Source of the DNA: Candidatus Izemoplasma sp.
Lineage (GTDB): Bacteria; Bacillota_I; Bacilli_A; Izemoplasmatales; Izemoplasmataceae
DNA length: 48,196 nt
Direction of reading: 5' to 3'
Assembly (NCBI GenBank): GCA_007132465.1
Contig: SLOP01000032.1
Coordinates: 1 to 48,196 of the forward strand
Shown: positions 34,429 through 43,125 of the stretch, piece by piece
Layout of the letters: each line of letters begins with the position of its first letter
Position numbering within the stretch: position 1 is the stretch's first letter
Translations under genes and position numbers: made by a program
Notes under the pieces: model-generated
Database searches by the model: none
What the model was told of the DNA's origin: nothing
The model's input: the letters and a program-made list of their open reading frames with translations, nothing else

Positions 34429-34560
34429 GGGTATCATCCTTTCTACATACCTTATCTTTATCATACCCGATGCGCGTTTGAATAGCCATATGGGTTCACT
34501 ATAATTCTTTCATTTTTACATATTACATGGAAATTCAACGTTTTTTTGATGGGTTTGTCA

Positions 34561-34589
34561 AACAAAAAACACAACTCGAAAGTTGTGTT
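34561..34589 (-). terminator. Intrinsic terminator of tRNA operon
   Basis: AACACAACT-TTCG-AGTTGTGTT followed by TTTTG on the minus strand, just past tRNA-Leu. The stretch 34429-34560 otherwise shows no gene. Confidence 0.88.
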
Positions 34590-34598
34590 TGTGTGTGA

Positions 34599-34681
34599 TG
34601 GTGCGGGTGACAGGAATCGAACCTGCACTCCGAAGAACTAGATCCTAAGTCTAGCGCGTCTGCCAGTTCCGCCACACCCGC
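34599..34681 (-). tRNA. tRNA-Leu(TAG)
   Basis: Acceptor GCGGGTG/CACCCGC, long variable region of a class II tRNA, anticodon loop CTTAGGA (anticodon TAG), TTCGATTC T-loop, CCA encoded. Last of three tRNAs in one transcript. Confidence 0.93.
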
Positions 34682-34693
34682 GTAAAAGAAAAA

Positions 34694-34768
34694 TGGCTGG
34701 GCTAGGTGGATTCGAACCACCGATGTCGGAGTCAAAGTCCGATGCCTTAACCACTTGGCCATAGCCCA
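34694..34768 (-). tRNA. tRNA-Gln(TTG)
   Basis: Acceptor TGGGCTA/TAGCCCA, anticodon loop CTTTGAC (anticodon TTG), GGTTCGAATCC T-arm, CCA encoded. Confidence 0.93.
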
Positions 34769-34772
34769 TCCA

Positions 34773-34849
34773 TGGGGCGACTGAAGGGACTTGAACCCTC
34801 GAGTGCCGGAGCCACAATCCGGTGCGTTAACCTCTTCGCCACAGCCGCC
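34773..34849 (-). tRNA. tRNA-His(GTG)
   Basis: Extra 5' G (G-1) opposite C73 as required for tRNA-His, acceptor GCGGCTG/CAGTCGC, anticodon loop TTGTGGC (anticodon GTG), CCA encoded. First of the cluster. Confidence 0.94.
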
Positions 34850-34880
34850 GTGTCGGTCTTTCAGTGAAAAGACTATTAAC

Positions 34881-34909
34881 ATTGTATGCAATTACGCCCT
34901 GATTGTCAA
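34881..34909 (-). promoter_or_regulatory. Consensus promoter of tRNA-His-Gln-Leu operon
   Basis: TTGACA, exactly 17 bp, TACAAT on the minus strand, 32 bp before tRNA-His. Confidence 0.9.
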
Positions 34910-34957
34910 GACAAACTCACGCTATCCTTATGCCTTTATTTTTCACCTTTCGTGGGT

Positions 34958-34963
34958 TATAAT
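34958..34963 (+). promoter_or_regulatory. -10 element of ltaS-like gene
   Basis: Perfect TATAAT on the plus strand, 31 nt before the start codon; -35 weak (TTTATT at 17 bp). Confidence 0.55.
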
Positions 34964-34994
34964 ATGGTTAACTCTTTTTGAGGGTGAGGACATC

Positions 34995-36998
34995 ATGGAA
35001 CGACTTAAATCTGCCATTAATCTGTATGTGTTACTTGTGGTCATTATGTTGTTTTTTGAAATTACCTTTAAAGCGCACGTATTATTCGAAGAGTTTGGAT
35101 GGGCCAACTACTTCAGTTTCGATTCGCTGAGGAACATCCTCTTCGTGATCACGTACGCGCTTTTTGCGATGCTTTTGCTTAGGTTATTTAAACCCAAAGG
35201 CGTGCGTTGGGCTTTCGCCATGGTCATCGTCGCGCTTTCAACGTTATACATATCGCAAGACATCTATCGTCAGATTACCAATAACTTCTACTCGTTTGCG
35301 ATGTCTGGCGACCTTGCGGCGGGCTTCACGTTTTTCTACCGCATTCCCCAAGTGCTTTCGTGGGTTCATGGTATTTACCTCGCCCCCTTTGTGCTGACCA
35401 TCATTCTCATCCAGATGGAGGCTAGAGGAAAGCTTTCCTTCTTTAACATACGTTACCAATCCTATAAAGAGCCATTTATCGTGGTGCTGAGCGCCATGTT
35501 CTTGCTGTACGTCAGCGTGTTAACCATCGCTGATGACAAAGGGGAAGACCCCTTTGCGTTTTCCGATTATGATTTGTACCGAGAGCCTATCGTGCCCACG
35601 GCGACGATGCAAAAGTTTGGTCTGATTACCTACACGCGGATTGACCTTGTGCATCATTTGTCGACCGGCGGCCCCAACGATTCTTTCAGCGAAAGCGATG
35701 TCGATTTCTGGTATGACATCCATCCGGGGCACGAACCCAACGCCATGACGGGTGTGCTTGATCTCGATGAAAACAACTTAAATGTGATCATGATTACGGC
35801 TGAATCACTTGATACATACGCCATTCATCCCGAGTTAACACCAAATCTTTATCGCCTCATCGTCGGTGATGACGACCATGACTCACTGAATGGATCGTGG
35901 TATTTCAATCGATTTTATGCGCCGCTTTATTACCGGAACACCGCGGACACTGAGTTTATGATTCAAACCGGCTTTTACCCGAACCGTACCGTGCATTTAA
36001 GCATGCTAAATTACCTTGATAACACGTTCCCGCAAAGCCTCCCGAATCTTTTTAACGCTCGTGATTATACGACGCTGGCGTTTCACAACTTTTCTGATCA
36101 CTTCTACCCACGCGAAACGTTCCACCCAAACGCGCTTGGGTATGATGCCTATTTTAGTGAGGAGCGGATGGGATTTGTGACGCCCTCGAGCGACGAACGC
36201 GACGCCACGGGTCATTATTGGCACAGCGATCTTGAGATGATGAAACGAGCGCTTCCTTACGTGCTTAAAGAAGACAATTTCTTTACCTACTTCCTAACCG
36301 TGACAGGTCATCTGCCCTATGAAAGCGGCCGTCACGATTACGCGCAAAAGCACTACCCCCTCATCGACGACATCCTTACCAACATTGGCCGCGAAGATAT
36401 TCCTGAAGCCCTCAAGTATTACCATGCAGCCCATTGGGAGTTTGATCTCGCCCTCGGTTACCTGCTTGATGCACTTGAAGCAGAAAACCAGTTAGACAAC
36501 ACCGTCATCGTGGTATATGGCGATCACTACGCTTACGGTCTAAGTTCTGATGACATCTGGGATTATGAGGAGTATCGTTCGCTTGAGAATAACGACAGCT
36601 TCACCCACATTAAAGACGATGAAACCAACCTCAACATCCATAACGTCCCCTTCTTTATTTTCCATCCGACACTCACTTCGTTCCACGAGTTTGACCACCT
36701 GATGTCGAGTGTCGATGTCTTACCAACCCTTGCTAACATGTTTGGTCTTGATTTCATTCCTGAAGAACTCATGGGTGGCGATGCCTTCAGTGAGGAATAC
36801 AAGAACACCGTTATTTTCTCCAACGTCAGCTTCATGACCGTCGACTACCGATATGAAATCGAACGGGAGGTTTTCATCAGCAAAACCCGTCAATACACTT
36901 CTCAAGAAATCCGTTCATTGCTTGGTGAAATCCTCTTCCGAAACCGCATTAACAACTTTATCCTGGAACACGATTATTTCGCTGAAGAAGACGATTAA
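34995..36998 (+). CDS. LtaS-type lipoteichoic acid synthase / sulfatase-fold phosphatidylglycerol transferase
   Basis: 667 residues. Five transmembrane helices in the first 180 residues, then an extracellular alkaline-phosphatase-fold domain: NVIMITAESLDTYAI with metal-binding Glu270, YRNTADTEFMIQTGFYP with catalytic Thr316 (LtaS has G-K-T-S-D-x-E), YFLTVTGHLPY and VIVVYGDHYAYG with the metal-binding Asp/His. It would polymerise or transfer glycerol phosphate from phosphatidylglycerol outside the cell. GAGGTGAGGA-like ribosome site (GAGG) lies before ATG at 34995; the frame is open upstream but overlaps tRNA-His. Transcribed alone. Acidic C-terminus. Confidence 0.9.
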   Translation: MERLKSAINLYVLLVVIMLFFEITFKAHVLFEEFGWANYFSFDSLRNILFVITYALFAMLLLRLFKPKGVRWAFAMVIVALSTLYISQDIYRQITNNFYSFAMSGDLAAGFTFFYRIPQVLSWVHGIYLAPFVLTIILIQMEARGKLSFFNIRYQSYKEPFIVVLSAMFLLYVSVLTIADDKGEDPFAFSDYDLYREPIVPTATMQKFGLITYTRIDLVHHLSTGGPNDSFSESDVDFWYDIHPGHEPNAMTGVLDLDENNLNVIMITAESLDTYAIHPELTPNLYRLIVGDDDHDSLNGSWYFNRFYAPLYYRNTADTEFMIQTGFYPNRTVHLSMLNYLDNTFPQSLPNLFNARDYTTLAFHNFSDHFYPRETFHPNALGYDAYFSEERMGFVTPSSDERDATGHYWHSDLEMMKRALPYVLKEDNFFTYFLTVTGHLPYESGRHDYAQKHYPLIDDILTNIGREDIPEALKYYHAAHWEFDLALGYLLDALEAENQLDNTVIVVYGDHYAYGLSSDDIWDYEEYRSLENNDSFTHIKDDETNLNIHNVPFFIFHPTLTSFHEFDHLMSSVDVLPTLANMFGLDFIPEELMGGDAFSEEYKNTVIFSNVSFMTVDYRYEIEREVFISKTRQYTSQEIRSLLGEILFRNRINNFILEHDYFAEEDD

Positions 36999-37005
36999 CG
37001 CACGT

Positions 37006-37040
37006 AAAAACGCGAACCTAAACTCAGGTTCGCGTTTTTT
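37006..37040. terminator. Bidirectional terminator between ltaS-like and ligase-like genes
   Basis: AACGCGAACCT ... AGGTTCGCGTT around AAACTC, with Ts on both strands. Confidence 0.92.
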
Positions 37041-37051
37041 GAATGTTTCAT

Positions 37052-38425
37052 TCAGAGATTATCGCCTTGTTGATTCACTCTATCCAGAACCACAAACATC
37101 GTCAGAAACAGCGCCACGAAGAAAGGTGCATGATACCCGACATTCACCAATGAGTACGACGCGAAACCAAGAAATGATAACCCGACGAACGCATTGAACG
37201 GGGTGAATCGCGCCACCATTGTCTTGATGCGCACCCATTCTTGGTATCCATAGGCGAGAATGCCGACAATCCCGGTGCTGCCGATGACTTGCGCGACCGT
37301 CGAATGATACCAGTTCATCGACATGGTCGCGGGGTTGTAGCCATGGTCGGCCGTGCTCATGCCAAGACCAGTGCCGAAGATTGGATGTGCCATGAAGTTT
37401 TCCCATGCGTAACGCATGAGACGCCACCGCGAATAATCAAAGTCGTCGGTCGCTTGCCTAATACGTATTTCCAAGCGATCCACGAGTTCGTGGACAGGCT
37501 CTAACCACACGTTCATGACGTAAAGGAAGTAGCCAGCGAACAAACTGAGCACCGCCATTAAATGCAGCCTGAGGTGCCTTCCGAACCACCACGTCGTCCC
37601 CACAACCAAAGGGAACATTATCGTCCCAAAAACAATGCCCCCGCGGGAGAACGAAAAGACAAGCGCAACGTACTGCAAGGTGCCGATGACCATCAAGGTC
37701 CCCGGGTATTTGCTCTTAAGGGCCAAGTAAAACGCGAAGGGCATCGACATCAGCAGCATGTTCGATAGGTTGTTGCGCCACTGAAAGTGTGCACCAACCG
37801 TAAAATCATCAAGCGCATCAAAGCGCGCAACGTAGGATTGCGCAAGCATAAACGCTCCCACCGCGCCCACCGCAACCATCATCCGGGCAAAATCGTCGCC
37901 CATCGACGGGCGGGTGATGAGGTATCGCTCCACGATGAAATACACGATAACCATGCCTACGCCAAGCGTGGCCGTGTGAAAGATGGTCGCGCCCGCAAAA
38001 TAGGCATCCCAAGAAATAACGAAAAGCCCGCCGAGCGTGACCGCGATCGCCACAGCCAACGTCGGGTAGAAAAAACGCCCCTTCACGAAGCGAAACGGCT
38101 GGATAAAGAGCTTGACGATAAACGCCGGCACCACAAAAATCGGGGTGTAATACAGCGGCACAAAATGGTATAAGCCTTCACGAGGAATGCGCAGACCGAT
38201 TAGGCCCATCACCGCAACCAGCGCGAAACTGGGCAAAATATCCTCCACAAGCAACCAGCTTACGACCGCCAACACAAGCAACACGAAAATGGCCACGACT
38301 TCTTGGTTAAACGTCAACCCGAGCGCTGCCACCGCAAACACGATGACCAAATACGCGGTGGAATGAAAAAACACATCCGCGCGCGCTTTGATGTGTGTAA
38401 GCAGGGTTTTTCGTGTCGATATCAT
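37052..38425 (-). CDS. O-antigen ligase-like (Wzy/WaaL) polysaccharide membrane protein
   Basis: 457 residues with about 11-12 transmembrane helices. FSFSRGGIVFG is the S-R-G motif in the central helix, and the large outer loop between two late helices has RWRLMRYAWENFMAHPIFGTGLGMS followed by WYHSTVAQVIGSTGIVGIL, the classic O-antigen ligase (Wzy_C) pattern with Arg and His residues. In a monoderm it would polymerise or ligate cell-surface polysaccharide. GGTGGTGA precedes the ATG. Alone in its transcript. Confidence 0.85.
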   Translation of the reverse strand: MISTRKTLLTHIKARADVFFHSTAYLVIVFAVAALGLTFNQEVVAIFVLLVLAVVSWLLVEDILPSFALVAVMGLIGLRIPREGLYHFVPLYYTPIFVVPAFIVKLFIQPFRFVKGRFFYPTLAVAIAVTLGGLFVISWDAYFAGATIFHTATLGVGMVIVYFIVERYLITRPSMGDDFARMMVAVGAVGAFMLAQSYVARFDALDDFTVGAHFQWRNNLSNMLLMSMPFAFYLALKSKYPGTLMVIGTLQYVALVFSFSRGGIVFGTIMFPLVVGTTWWFGRHLRLHLMAVLSLFAGYFLYVMNVWLEPVHELVDRLEIRIRQATDDFDYSRWRLMRYAWENFMAHPIFGTGLGMSTADHGYNPATMSMNWYHSTVAQVIGSTGIVGILAYGYQEWVRIKTMVARFTPFNAFVGLSFLGFASYSLVNVGYHAPFFVALFLTMFVVLDRVNQQGDNL

Positions 38426-38455
38426 AGGTCACCACCATGGCAATTTGTTTGATTT

Positions 38456-38484
38456 ATGATAGCACCTTACCGACCAAATGTCAA
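38456..38484 (-). promoter_or_regulatory. Promoter of the ligase-like gene
   Basis: TTGACA, 17 bp, TATCAT with TGC before the -10 on the minus strand. It is the same hexamer pair and spacing as the microprotein promoter at 4905-4933. Confidence 0.85.
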
Positions 38485-38502
38485 AGCGAGAGCGTCGCTT
38501 TG
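38482..38502. repeat. Perfect inverted repeat overlapping the -35
   Basis: CAAAGCGA-GAGCG-TCGCTTTG, 8-bp arms. It overlaps three bases of the -35 and could be an operator or only a hairpin. Confidence 0.5.
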
Positions 38503-38559
38503 TTAGGGGAAAACCTTAATGATAGGCACCGCGTTACTCAAACGCTTGTGTCTTATGTA

Positions 38560-38589
38560 TAAAAAAAGCACCCTTTCACAGGGTGCTTT
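38560..38589 (-). terminator. Intrinsic terminator of hlyIII-degV transcript
   Basis: AGCACCCT-GTGAA-AGGGTGCT followed by seven Ts on the minus strand. Confidence 0.9.
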
Positions 38590-38607
38590 GCGCTTGTCAC
38601 GCGATGT

Positions 38608-39462
38608 TTACTCGTAAAACCAGGCGAGGCCGAAGCCTTTTTTCCCGATGTGAATTGAGAACACGGGGCCGAGGTAATCGGTCACCACAACTTTCGGGTT
38701 CTTGAACTCGGCTTTCAGCATAGCTTCAATCGCTAAGGCGTGTTCTTCTGAGCTTCGGTGGATGACGCGTGCGTTCAATCGCTTGTTATCGCCAGCGTTT
38801 TCATCTTCCTTAATTTGTTTAAGCAAGTACTCGTACACTTTTTTGTGCGTGCGCTCTTTGTGCGTCAACTTCAGTTTTCCATCCTCGATTCGGATGATTG
38901 GTTTCACCCGTAAGACGGTTCCTAAGAACGCTTGAGTTTTGGATAAACGTCCACCTTTTTGCAGGGAGTATAGGTTTTCGACAGTGAAGTAAAGACGCGT
39001 GTTTTCGATGATGGCGTTCATCTTCTTGATGACGCTGTTAAGGGTTTTCTCAGCTGCCAATAAATCCACCAGTTTTTCAAGCAAAAGCTCATTGCCATAG
39101 GCGGCGTTGTTCGTGTCAAAGACGTAGATATCTTCTTTCTCATCGAGCATGTTCTTGCCGAGGATGGCGCTTTGATACGTCCCACTCAATCCCTTGGATA
39201 GCGTAAGCACGAGGATTTTCTCGGCGCCTTCATCAAAACATTTTTGGTAGGCGTCAACAAATTCTGACGGCGACGGTTGCGAGGTTGTAAGTCCTGCTTT
39301 AGCGTCTTGACGCTCAAAGACAAAATCGTTGTCAACCTCAAGTTCTTTGTATGACTTATCGCCATCAATGATGTTTAAACTAACCACTTTAATCTTGTGT
39401 TCATCCAAATACTTTTTCGGTAGGTACACCGTTGAATCGGTGATAAGAGCCACTTTTTCCAT
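38608..39462 (-). CDS. DegV family fatty-acid-binding protein
   Basis: 284 residues. KVALITDSTVYLPKKYLDEH is the DegV N-terminus, TSQPSPSEFVDAYQ the T-S-x-P-S loop, ILVLTLSKGLSGTYQSA the second loop (Ser and Thr hold the fatty acid carboxylate), and YSLQKGGRLSKTQAFLGTVLRVKPIIRI the C-terminal domain signature. In Gram-positives these proteins (FakB) present fatty acids to the FakA kinase. ATG at 39462 is used; an in-frame TTG 9 nt upstream is possible, and no strong ribosome site decides between them. It follows the hemolysin III-like gene by 17 nt. Confidence 0.92.
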   Translation of the reverse strand: MEKVALITDSTVYLPKKYLDEHKIKVVSLNIIDGDKSYKELEVDNDFVFERQDAKAGLTTSQPSPSEFVDAYQKCFDEGAEKILVLTLSKGLSGTYQSAILGKNMLDEKEDIYVFDTNNAAYGNELLLEKLVDLLAAEKTLNSVIKKMNAIIENTRLYFTVENLYSLQKGGRLSKTQAFLGTVLRVKPIIRIEDGKLKLTHKERTHKKVYEYLLKQIKEDENAGDNKRLNARVIHRSSEEHALAIEAMLKAEFKNPKVVVTDYLGPVFSIHIGKKGFGLAWFYE

Positions 39463-39479
39463 GGTAATCAACTACTTTC

Positions 39480-40100
39480 TTAAAGGATTGTGTAAATCGA
39501 TATGACGTGCATCAGTGAACCTGCGAGTACAAAGATATGCCAAACAAGATGCGTAAAGAGAAATTTCGCGGCGTAAAACGCCACACCAACCGTGTAAGCA
39601 ACGCCGCCAAGGATAAGCCAACGAAGCGTCAAAGGCGAAATAACGGCGCGCACATCCGGCCAAATAAACATCACACTCCACCCCATCAGCACGTAGATTG
39701 CCACATGAACCCACTTGAATCGGTGGATCCAAATCGACTTCAACACGACACCGAAGATGGCGGTTCCCCAGAGCACACCGAGAAGAACGTAGCCTTGTCC
39801 GTTGGGCACCAACACCATCACAAACGGCGTGTATGTGCCGGCAATCAGCACGTAAATGGCGCTGTGATCGAGCCGTTGAAAGACGTTGACTACACGCTTC
39901 ATCGATCCCGGAAATGCGTGATAGAGCGTGCTTGCGGTGTAAAGCAGCAAGAGCGCAAAACCAAAAATTACCACTGAGATAACTTCCACGGTGCTTGTCG
40001 CTCTAATCACCAGCAACACGGTCGCAGAAATCGCCAGGGCGATGCCGAGTCCGTGGCTCACGGCATTGGCAATCAGTTCACCAAGCGTTTCCCTCTTCAT
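39480..40100 (-). CDS. Hemolysin III / PAQR family membrane protein
   Basis: 206 residues, seven transmembrane helices. GELIANAVSHGLGIALAI at the start, STLYHAFP with the first metal-site region (S-x-x-x-H), RLDHSAIYVLIAGTYTPF (D-H), and FTHLVWHIFVLAGSLMHVISI with the final His pair: the zinc-site layout of the PAQR/HlyIII fold. Function in bacteria is poorly defined; a hydrolase role in lipids is suspected. First of two genes with degV, which hints at a lipid link. Confidence 0.93.
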   Translation of the reverse strand: MKRETLGELIANAVSHGLGIALAISATVLLVIRATSTVEVISVVIFGFALLLLYTASTLYHAFPGSMKRVVNVFQRLDHSAIYVLIAGTYTPFVMVLVPNGQGYVLLGVLWGTAIFGVVLKSIWIHRFKWVHVAIYVLMGWSVMFIWPDVRAVISPLTLRWLILGGVAYTVGVAFYAAKFLFTHLVWHIFVLAGSLMHVISIYTIL

Positions 40101-40127
40101 CTGTTCACCTCATTGTAAGTTACCATT

Positions 40128-40156
40128 ACTCTATCAAACATTACTCTAACTGTCAA
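40128..40156 (-). promoter_or_regulatory. Promoter of hlyIII-degV with direct repeats
   Basis: TTGACA, 17 bp, TAGAGT (TG before the -10) on the minus strand. Two exact copies of TAGAGTAATG, 15 bp apart (40139-40148 and 40124-40133), cover the spacer and -10. Confidence 0.75.
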
Positions 40157-40167
40157 GGTAATTGCGT

Positions 40168-40193
40168 GAAAAAAAGGCGCCAAAAGCGCCTTT
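40168..40193 (-). terminator. Intrinsic terminator of hut-GT8 operon
   Basis: AAAGGCGC-TTTTG-GCGCC followed by seven Ts on the minus strand. The GT8 stop codon is in the 5' arm. Confidence 0.85.
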
Positions 40194-41214
40194 AGAACAA
40201 CTGTTTTACGTTGGGAAGCTGTCGTCTGGTGAAACGATACGATGGTTGCTTAACCATGGTCTCGATCGTCTTATGCATGCGACGAATCTTTGGGTGGTTA
40301 AGCGTATCCGGATACCGTGAAACCATGGCAAGAAACGTTGCGTACCAAAGCCTATAATCCTCGTTCTTAGCAAAATGCATGATGGAACGATGGGTGAGTT
40401 GCCAGGGTTTGAGTCCGGCATAGTGTATGCCCTTCAATACGGCGATGTCAGGGTAGCCGTTAAAACTCGCAAATCGCAAATCAAGGTTGTGCCATTGGCC
40501 GCTTAGTTTCATCGTCAAGTATTGCATCTCAGGCCAGGGGAAAGCCCGTATTTTAGCCAACATATCCTCGTTGACCACATCCTCGATCATCGCATCGTAC
40601 CATGCCATCGTCGGTGCGAGCACATTAAGCGCCGTATTGACCCCCATGTTTTTATGGTCGTCGAGCACTCGATCCGTGATGGATTTAGGAATGGGACTGC
40701 CATGCGGAATGTCCCGGTAGTGGTCGTGCCAAATCCATGTGCCTGAGTCGTAAACGCTCTTTGGAATGACATACTTTCCCTGTTTGCTTTCCATGCACAG
40801 CGCTTTATCCTCATTCAGTATGCCGCTGGGGGCCGGTAAATCAAAAAGGGTTTCATAATCCGCAAGCGGCAACACATCGGCATCTGCCATCACAATTTTG
40901 TCATAGTCGCATCCGAGGTCGCCGTCCTCGCCTAAACGAAACGCGTGAAACCGCGTGAACAAAAACGGCCGGTCTTGGCGTTTGTGGCGCTCATCGTGGG
41001 GCACAAACAACTCGTCGATTACCAACACATCGTCAAACACGATGCTTAACGTCGCCACCCCACGGGCGGTCAGTTCATCGCTGGCAAGGCATAGGATGTC
41101 GGCGGTGACGCCTTGGCACTTTAACGCATAGGCAAAAACAAGCGCGCCGGGAATGAACGAATCATTGCGAATGACAAAGGTGACAAACGCGCGTTTGTGA
41201 GGCGTTGGGCTCAT
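40192..41214 (-). CDS. Glycosyltransferase family 8-like protein
   Basis: 340 residues. AFVTFVIRNDSFIPGALVFAYAL is the N-terminal nucleotide-sugar strand of glycogenin/GT8 enzymes, KIVMADADVLPLADY holds the D-x-D metal motif, and NMGVNTALNVLAP, WPEMQYLTMKLSG and IHYAGLKPW match later GT8 motifs (H-x-x-G-x-K-P-W). Cytoplasmic, no membrane segment. It overlaps fchA by 4 bp and has no strong ribosome site, so it should be translated by coupling to the histidine operon, an odd partner. Acceptor unknown. Confidence 0.85.
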   Translation of the reverse strand: MSPTPHKRAFVTFVIRNDSFIPGALVFAYALKCQGVTADILCLASDELTARGVATLSIVFDDVLVIDELFVPHDERHKRQDRPFLFTRFHAFRLGEDGDLGCDYDKIVMADADVLPLADYETLFDLPAPSGILNEDKALCMESKQGKYVIPKSVYDSGTWIWHDHYRDIPHGSPIPKSITDRVLDDHKNMGVNTALNVLAPTMAWYDAMIEDVVNEDMLAKIRAFPWPEMQYLTMKLSGQWHNLDLRFASFNGYPDIAVLKGIHYAGLKPWQLTHRSIMHFAKNEDYRLWYATFLAMVSRYPDTLNHPKIRRMHKTIETMVKQPSYRFTRRQLPNVKQLF

Positions 41215-41852
41215 GCCAAGGACTCGTGAATCGCCTTAAGCAGTTGGTCGGTCATCGTTTTCGCATCATGCATCAGCGTTTCAACTTTGTCACGATACGC
41301 GGCTTTGAGGGTGTCGTCAGATAAGCCCGATAAGTTGATCTTAATGTTGAGGCAAGCGCCTTCTAAGCCCGCATAAAGCATCAGGGCGCCGACGCCGACG
41401 TCGCTTAAGGCGTTTTGGTTGCCGTGTCGGCGGATAAAATCGGCTGTCTTGAGCGCCTCATAGGCGGTATCGGCGATGCCTTCTGGCACTTCGATGGCCT
41501 TCAAGGTCGCTTGCTCGATGGCTTTGGTGCGTTTCTTTTTCTCGGCGTCGGTCTCCTTGGGCATTTTGAACGCATGCATGATGTCGTTAAAAGCATCCGT
41601 GTCCCGGTCTGTCAAATCCAGGAGTTTGTTGCTGTGGTTTTTGAGTTTCTCATGGATGCTGATAAACGCTTGTTGTGTCTCTTCATCGAGTTTCTTGAAT
41701 TTCTTCTTTGGGATGGTCAAATGGCCGAGCATCCGCAACAGCCCGTTGCCCATCGCCGCCGCGACGGCACTCACCGAGCCACCGCCCGGGGCTGGCGACG
41801 CGGAATCAACTTCGCGCACGAATTCACGTACGCTGTGATCAATGAGTTTCAT
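41211..41852 (-). CDS. fchA: Formimidoyltetrahydrofolate cyclodeaminase
   Basis: 213 residues, all-helical FTCD_C/cyclodeaminase family. VDSASPAPGGGSVSAVAAAMGNGL is the conserved N-terminal folate-site motif. It converts 5-formimino-THF to 5,10-methenyl-THF and ammonia, taking the product of the separate FtcD transferase encoded in the same operon (in mammals both are one polypeptide). It overlaps hutI by 14 bp. Confidence 0.93.
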   Translation of the reverse strand: MKLIDHSVREFVREVDSASPAPGGGSVSAVAAAMGNGLLRMLGHLTIPKKKFKKLDEETQQAFISIHEKLKNHSNKLLDLTDRDTDAFNDIMHAFKMPKETDAEKKKRTKAIEQATLKAIEVPEGIADTAYEALKTADFIRRHGNQNALSDVGVGALMLYAGLEGACLNIKINLSGLSDDTLKAAYRDKVETLMHDAKTMTDQLLKAIHESLA

Positions 41853-43122
41853 GGTCTATCTCCTCCCACATTGGTATTTGGTTTTTCACCACGAGACGTC
41901 CATGTTTATACACGTCTTGGGTGTGGTTGACAGCGAAACGATACAGCACATAAGGCCAGTTGGGTGCGTCGAATATCACGAAATCAGCCTGCATGCCCGG
42001 GGCAATCCTGCCGACCTTGTCGGCGCGATCGATTGACCATGCGGCGTTGTGTGTGACCGCGTTCAAAATCTCATGCGGGCTCAAGCGCAGGTGAATGGCG
42101 GCTAAGTTCAACGCAAATTGAACGTTCTCCGAAGGGCTGCTGCCGGGGTTGTAATCGCTTGAAATTGCCACAGCGAGGTTACGCTCGATCATCGTTCTAA
42201 CCGGTGCGTAGTTGCTTTTCAGATTGAACGAGGTGCTCGGCAACACGTTGGCGATGGTGTCGTGCTTCGCCAGGGCCTCAAGCCCCGCCTCATCAATTGC
42301 CATCAGATGGTCGGCGCTGTGAGCGCCGAGTTCGGCCGCAAGCGGTGTGCCGCCTAAGGCGACAACTTCATCAGCGTGGATTTTGAGCTTAAAACCATGC
42401 TCTTTTGCCGTTTCAAGCATCCGGCGACTTTCCTCGACGGTGAACGCGCCATCTTCACAAAAGACGTCGACAAACTCGGCTAAGCCCTTTTCCTTCACCT
42501 CTGGCAAGATGGCCACAATCGACGCTAAAAACGCGTCACGGTCGTTTTCATATGCCTTAGGCATGGCGTGAGCACCGAGGAACGTCGAGACAATATCGAT
42601 GGGGTGGTCCTCATGCAGGCGTTGTTGGACGGTGAGCTGTTTAATTTCGGTGTCGCGTTCAAGCCCATAGCCGCTCTTGCCTTCAACGGTTGTCACGCCA
42701 TAAGCCAACATTCGATTGAGGCTTTTTTTCGACTGCGCATAGAGGGCTTCTTCACTCATCTCACGCGTCATTTTCACCGAGGCGTGAATGCCACCGCCGG
42801 CTTTCAATATGTCGAGGTATGGCACCCCGCGCATCTTTTGCTCAAACTCAAACTCACGGCTGCCGCCATGGACGACGTGAGTGTGTGAGTCAACCAGACC
42901 GGGGGTCACCAGTTTTCCGCCGGCATCGACAATCCGTGTCTGCGGCTCCACGTGCTCGTTGCCGTCGCCTTCGCCAAAAGCGAGAAAGAGCCCGTCTTTG
43001 ATGGCGAGGTAGGCATCATGAACCTCAATGACCTCATCCATCGCCCGACCACGAAGCGGATGACGCACGTCAGGCGGGGTGACTAACACACCGATGTTTC
43101 GTACGACGACATCAGCTTTCAT
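41839..43122 (-). CDS. hutI: Imidazolonepropionase
   Basis: 427 residues, amidohydrolase fold. VTPGLVDSHTHVVHGGSREFEFEQKMRG has the metal His pair and substrate Arg, GVTTVEGKSGYGL, LKIHADEVVALGGTPLAAELGAHSADHL (metal His and Glu) and SSDYNPGSSPSENVQFALNLA (metal Asp) are intact. It opens 4-imidazolone-5-propionate to N-formimino-L-glutamate, third step of histidine breakdown. 3 nt after ftcD. Confidence 0.97.
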   Translation of the reverse strand: MKADVVVRNIGVLVTPPDVRHPLRGRAMDEVIEVHDAYLAIKDGLFLAFGEGDGNEHVEPQTRIVDAGGKLVTPGLVDSHTHVVHGGSREFEFEQKMRGVPYLDILKAGGGIHASVKMTREMSEEALYAQSKKSLNRMLAYGVTTVEGKSGYGLERDTEIKQLTVQQRLHEDHPIDIVSTFLGAHAMPKAYENDRDAFLASIVAILPEVKEKGLAEFVDVFCEDGAFTVEESRRMLETAKEHGFKLKIHADEVVALGGTPLAAELGAHSADHLMAIDEAGLEALAKHDTIANVLPSTSFNLKSNYAPVRTMIERNLAVAISSDYNPGSSPSENVQFALNLAAIHLRLSPHEILNAVTHNAAWSIDRADKVGRIAPGMQADFVIFDAPNWPYVLYRFAVNHTQDVYKHGRLVVKNQIPMWEEIDHETH

Positions 43123-43125
43123 CGT

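Noticed and set aside
34500-34505. TATAAT on the plus strand upstream of the tRNA terminator
   Set aside because: No -35 and no plus-strand gene or RNA behind it.
34791-34994. N-terminal extension of the ltaS-like frame
   Set aside because: It runs through tRNA-His and the tRNA promoter on the other strand; ATG at 34995 begins the first membrane helix.
38500-38560. Small gene between the ligase-like promoter and the degV terminator
   Set aside because: No frame with a ribosome site and no RNA structure beyond the inverted repeat already listed.
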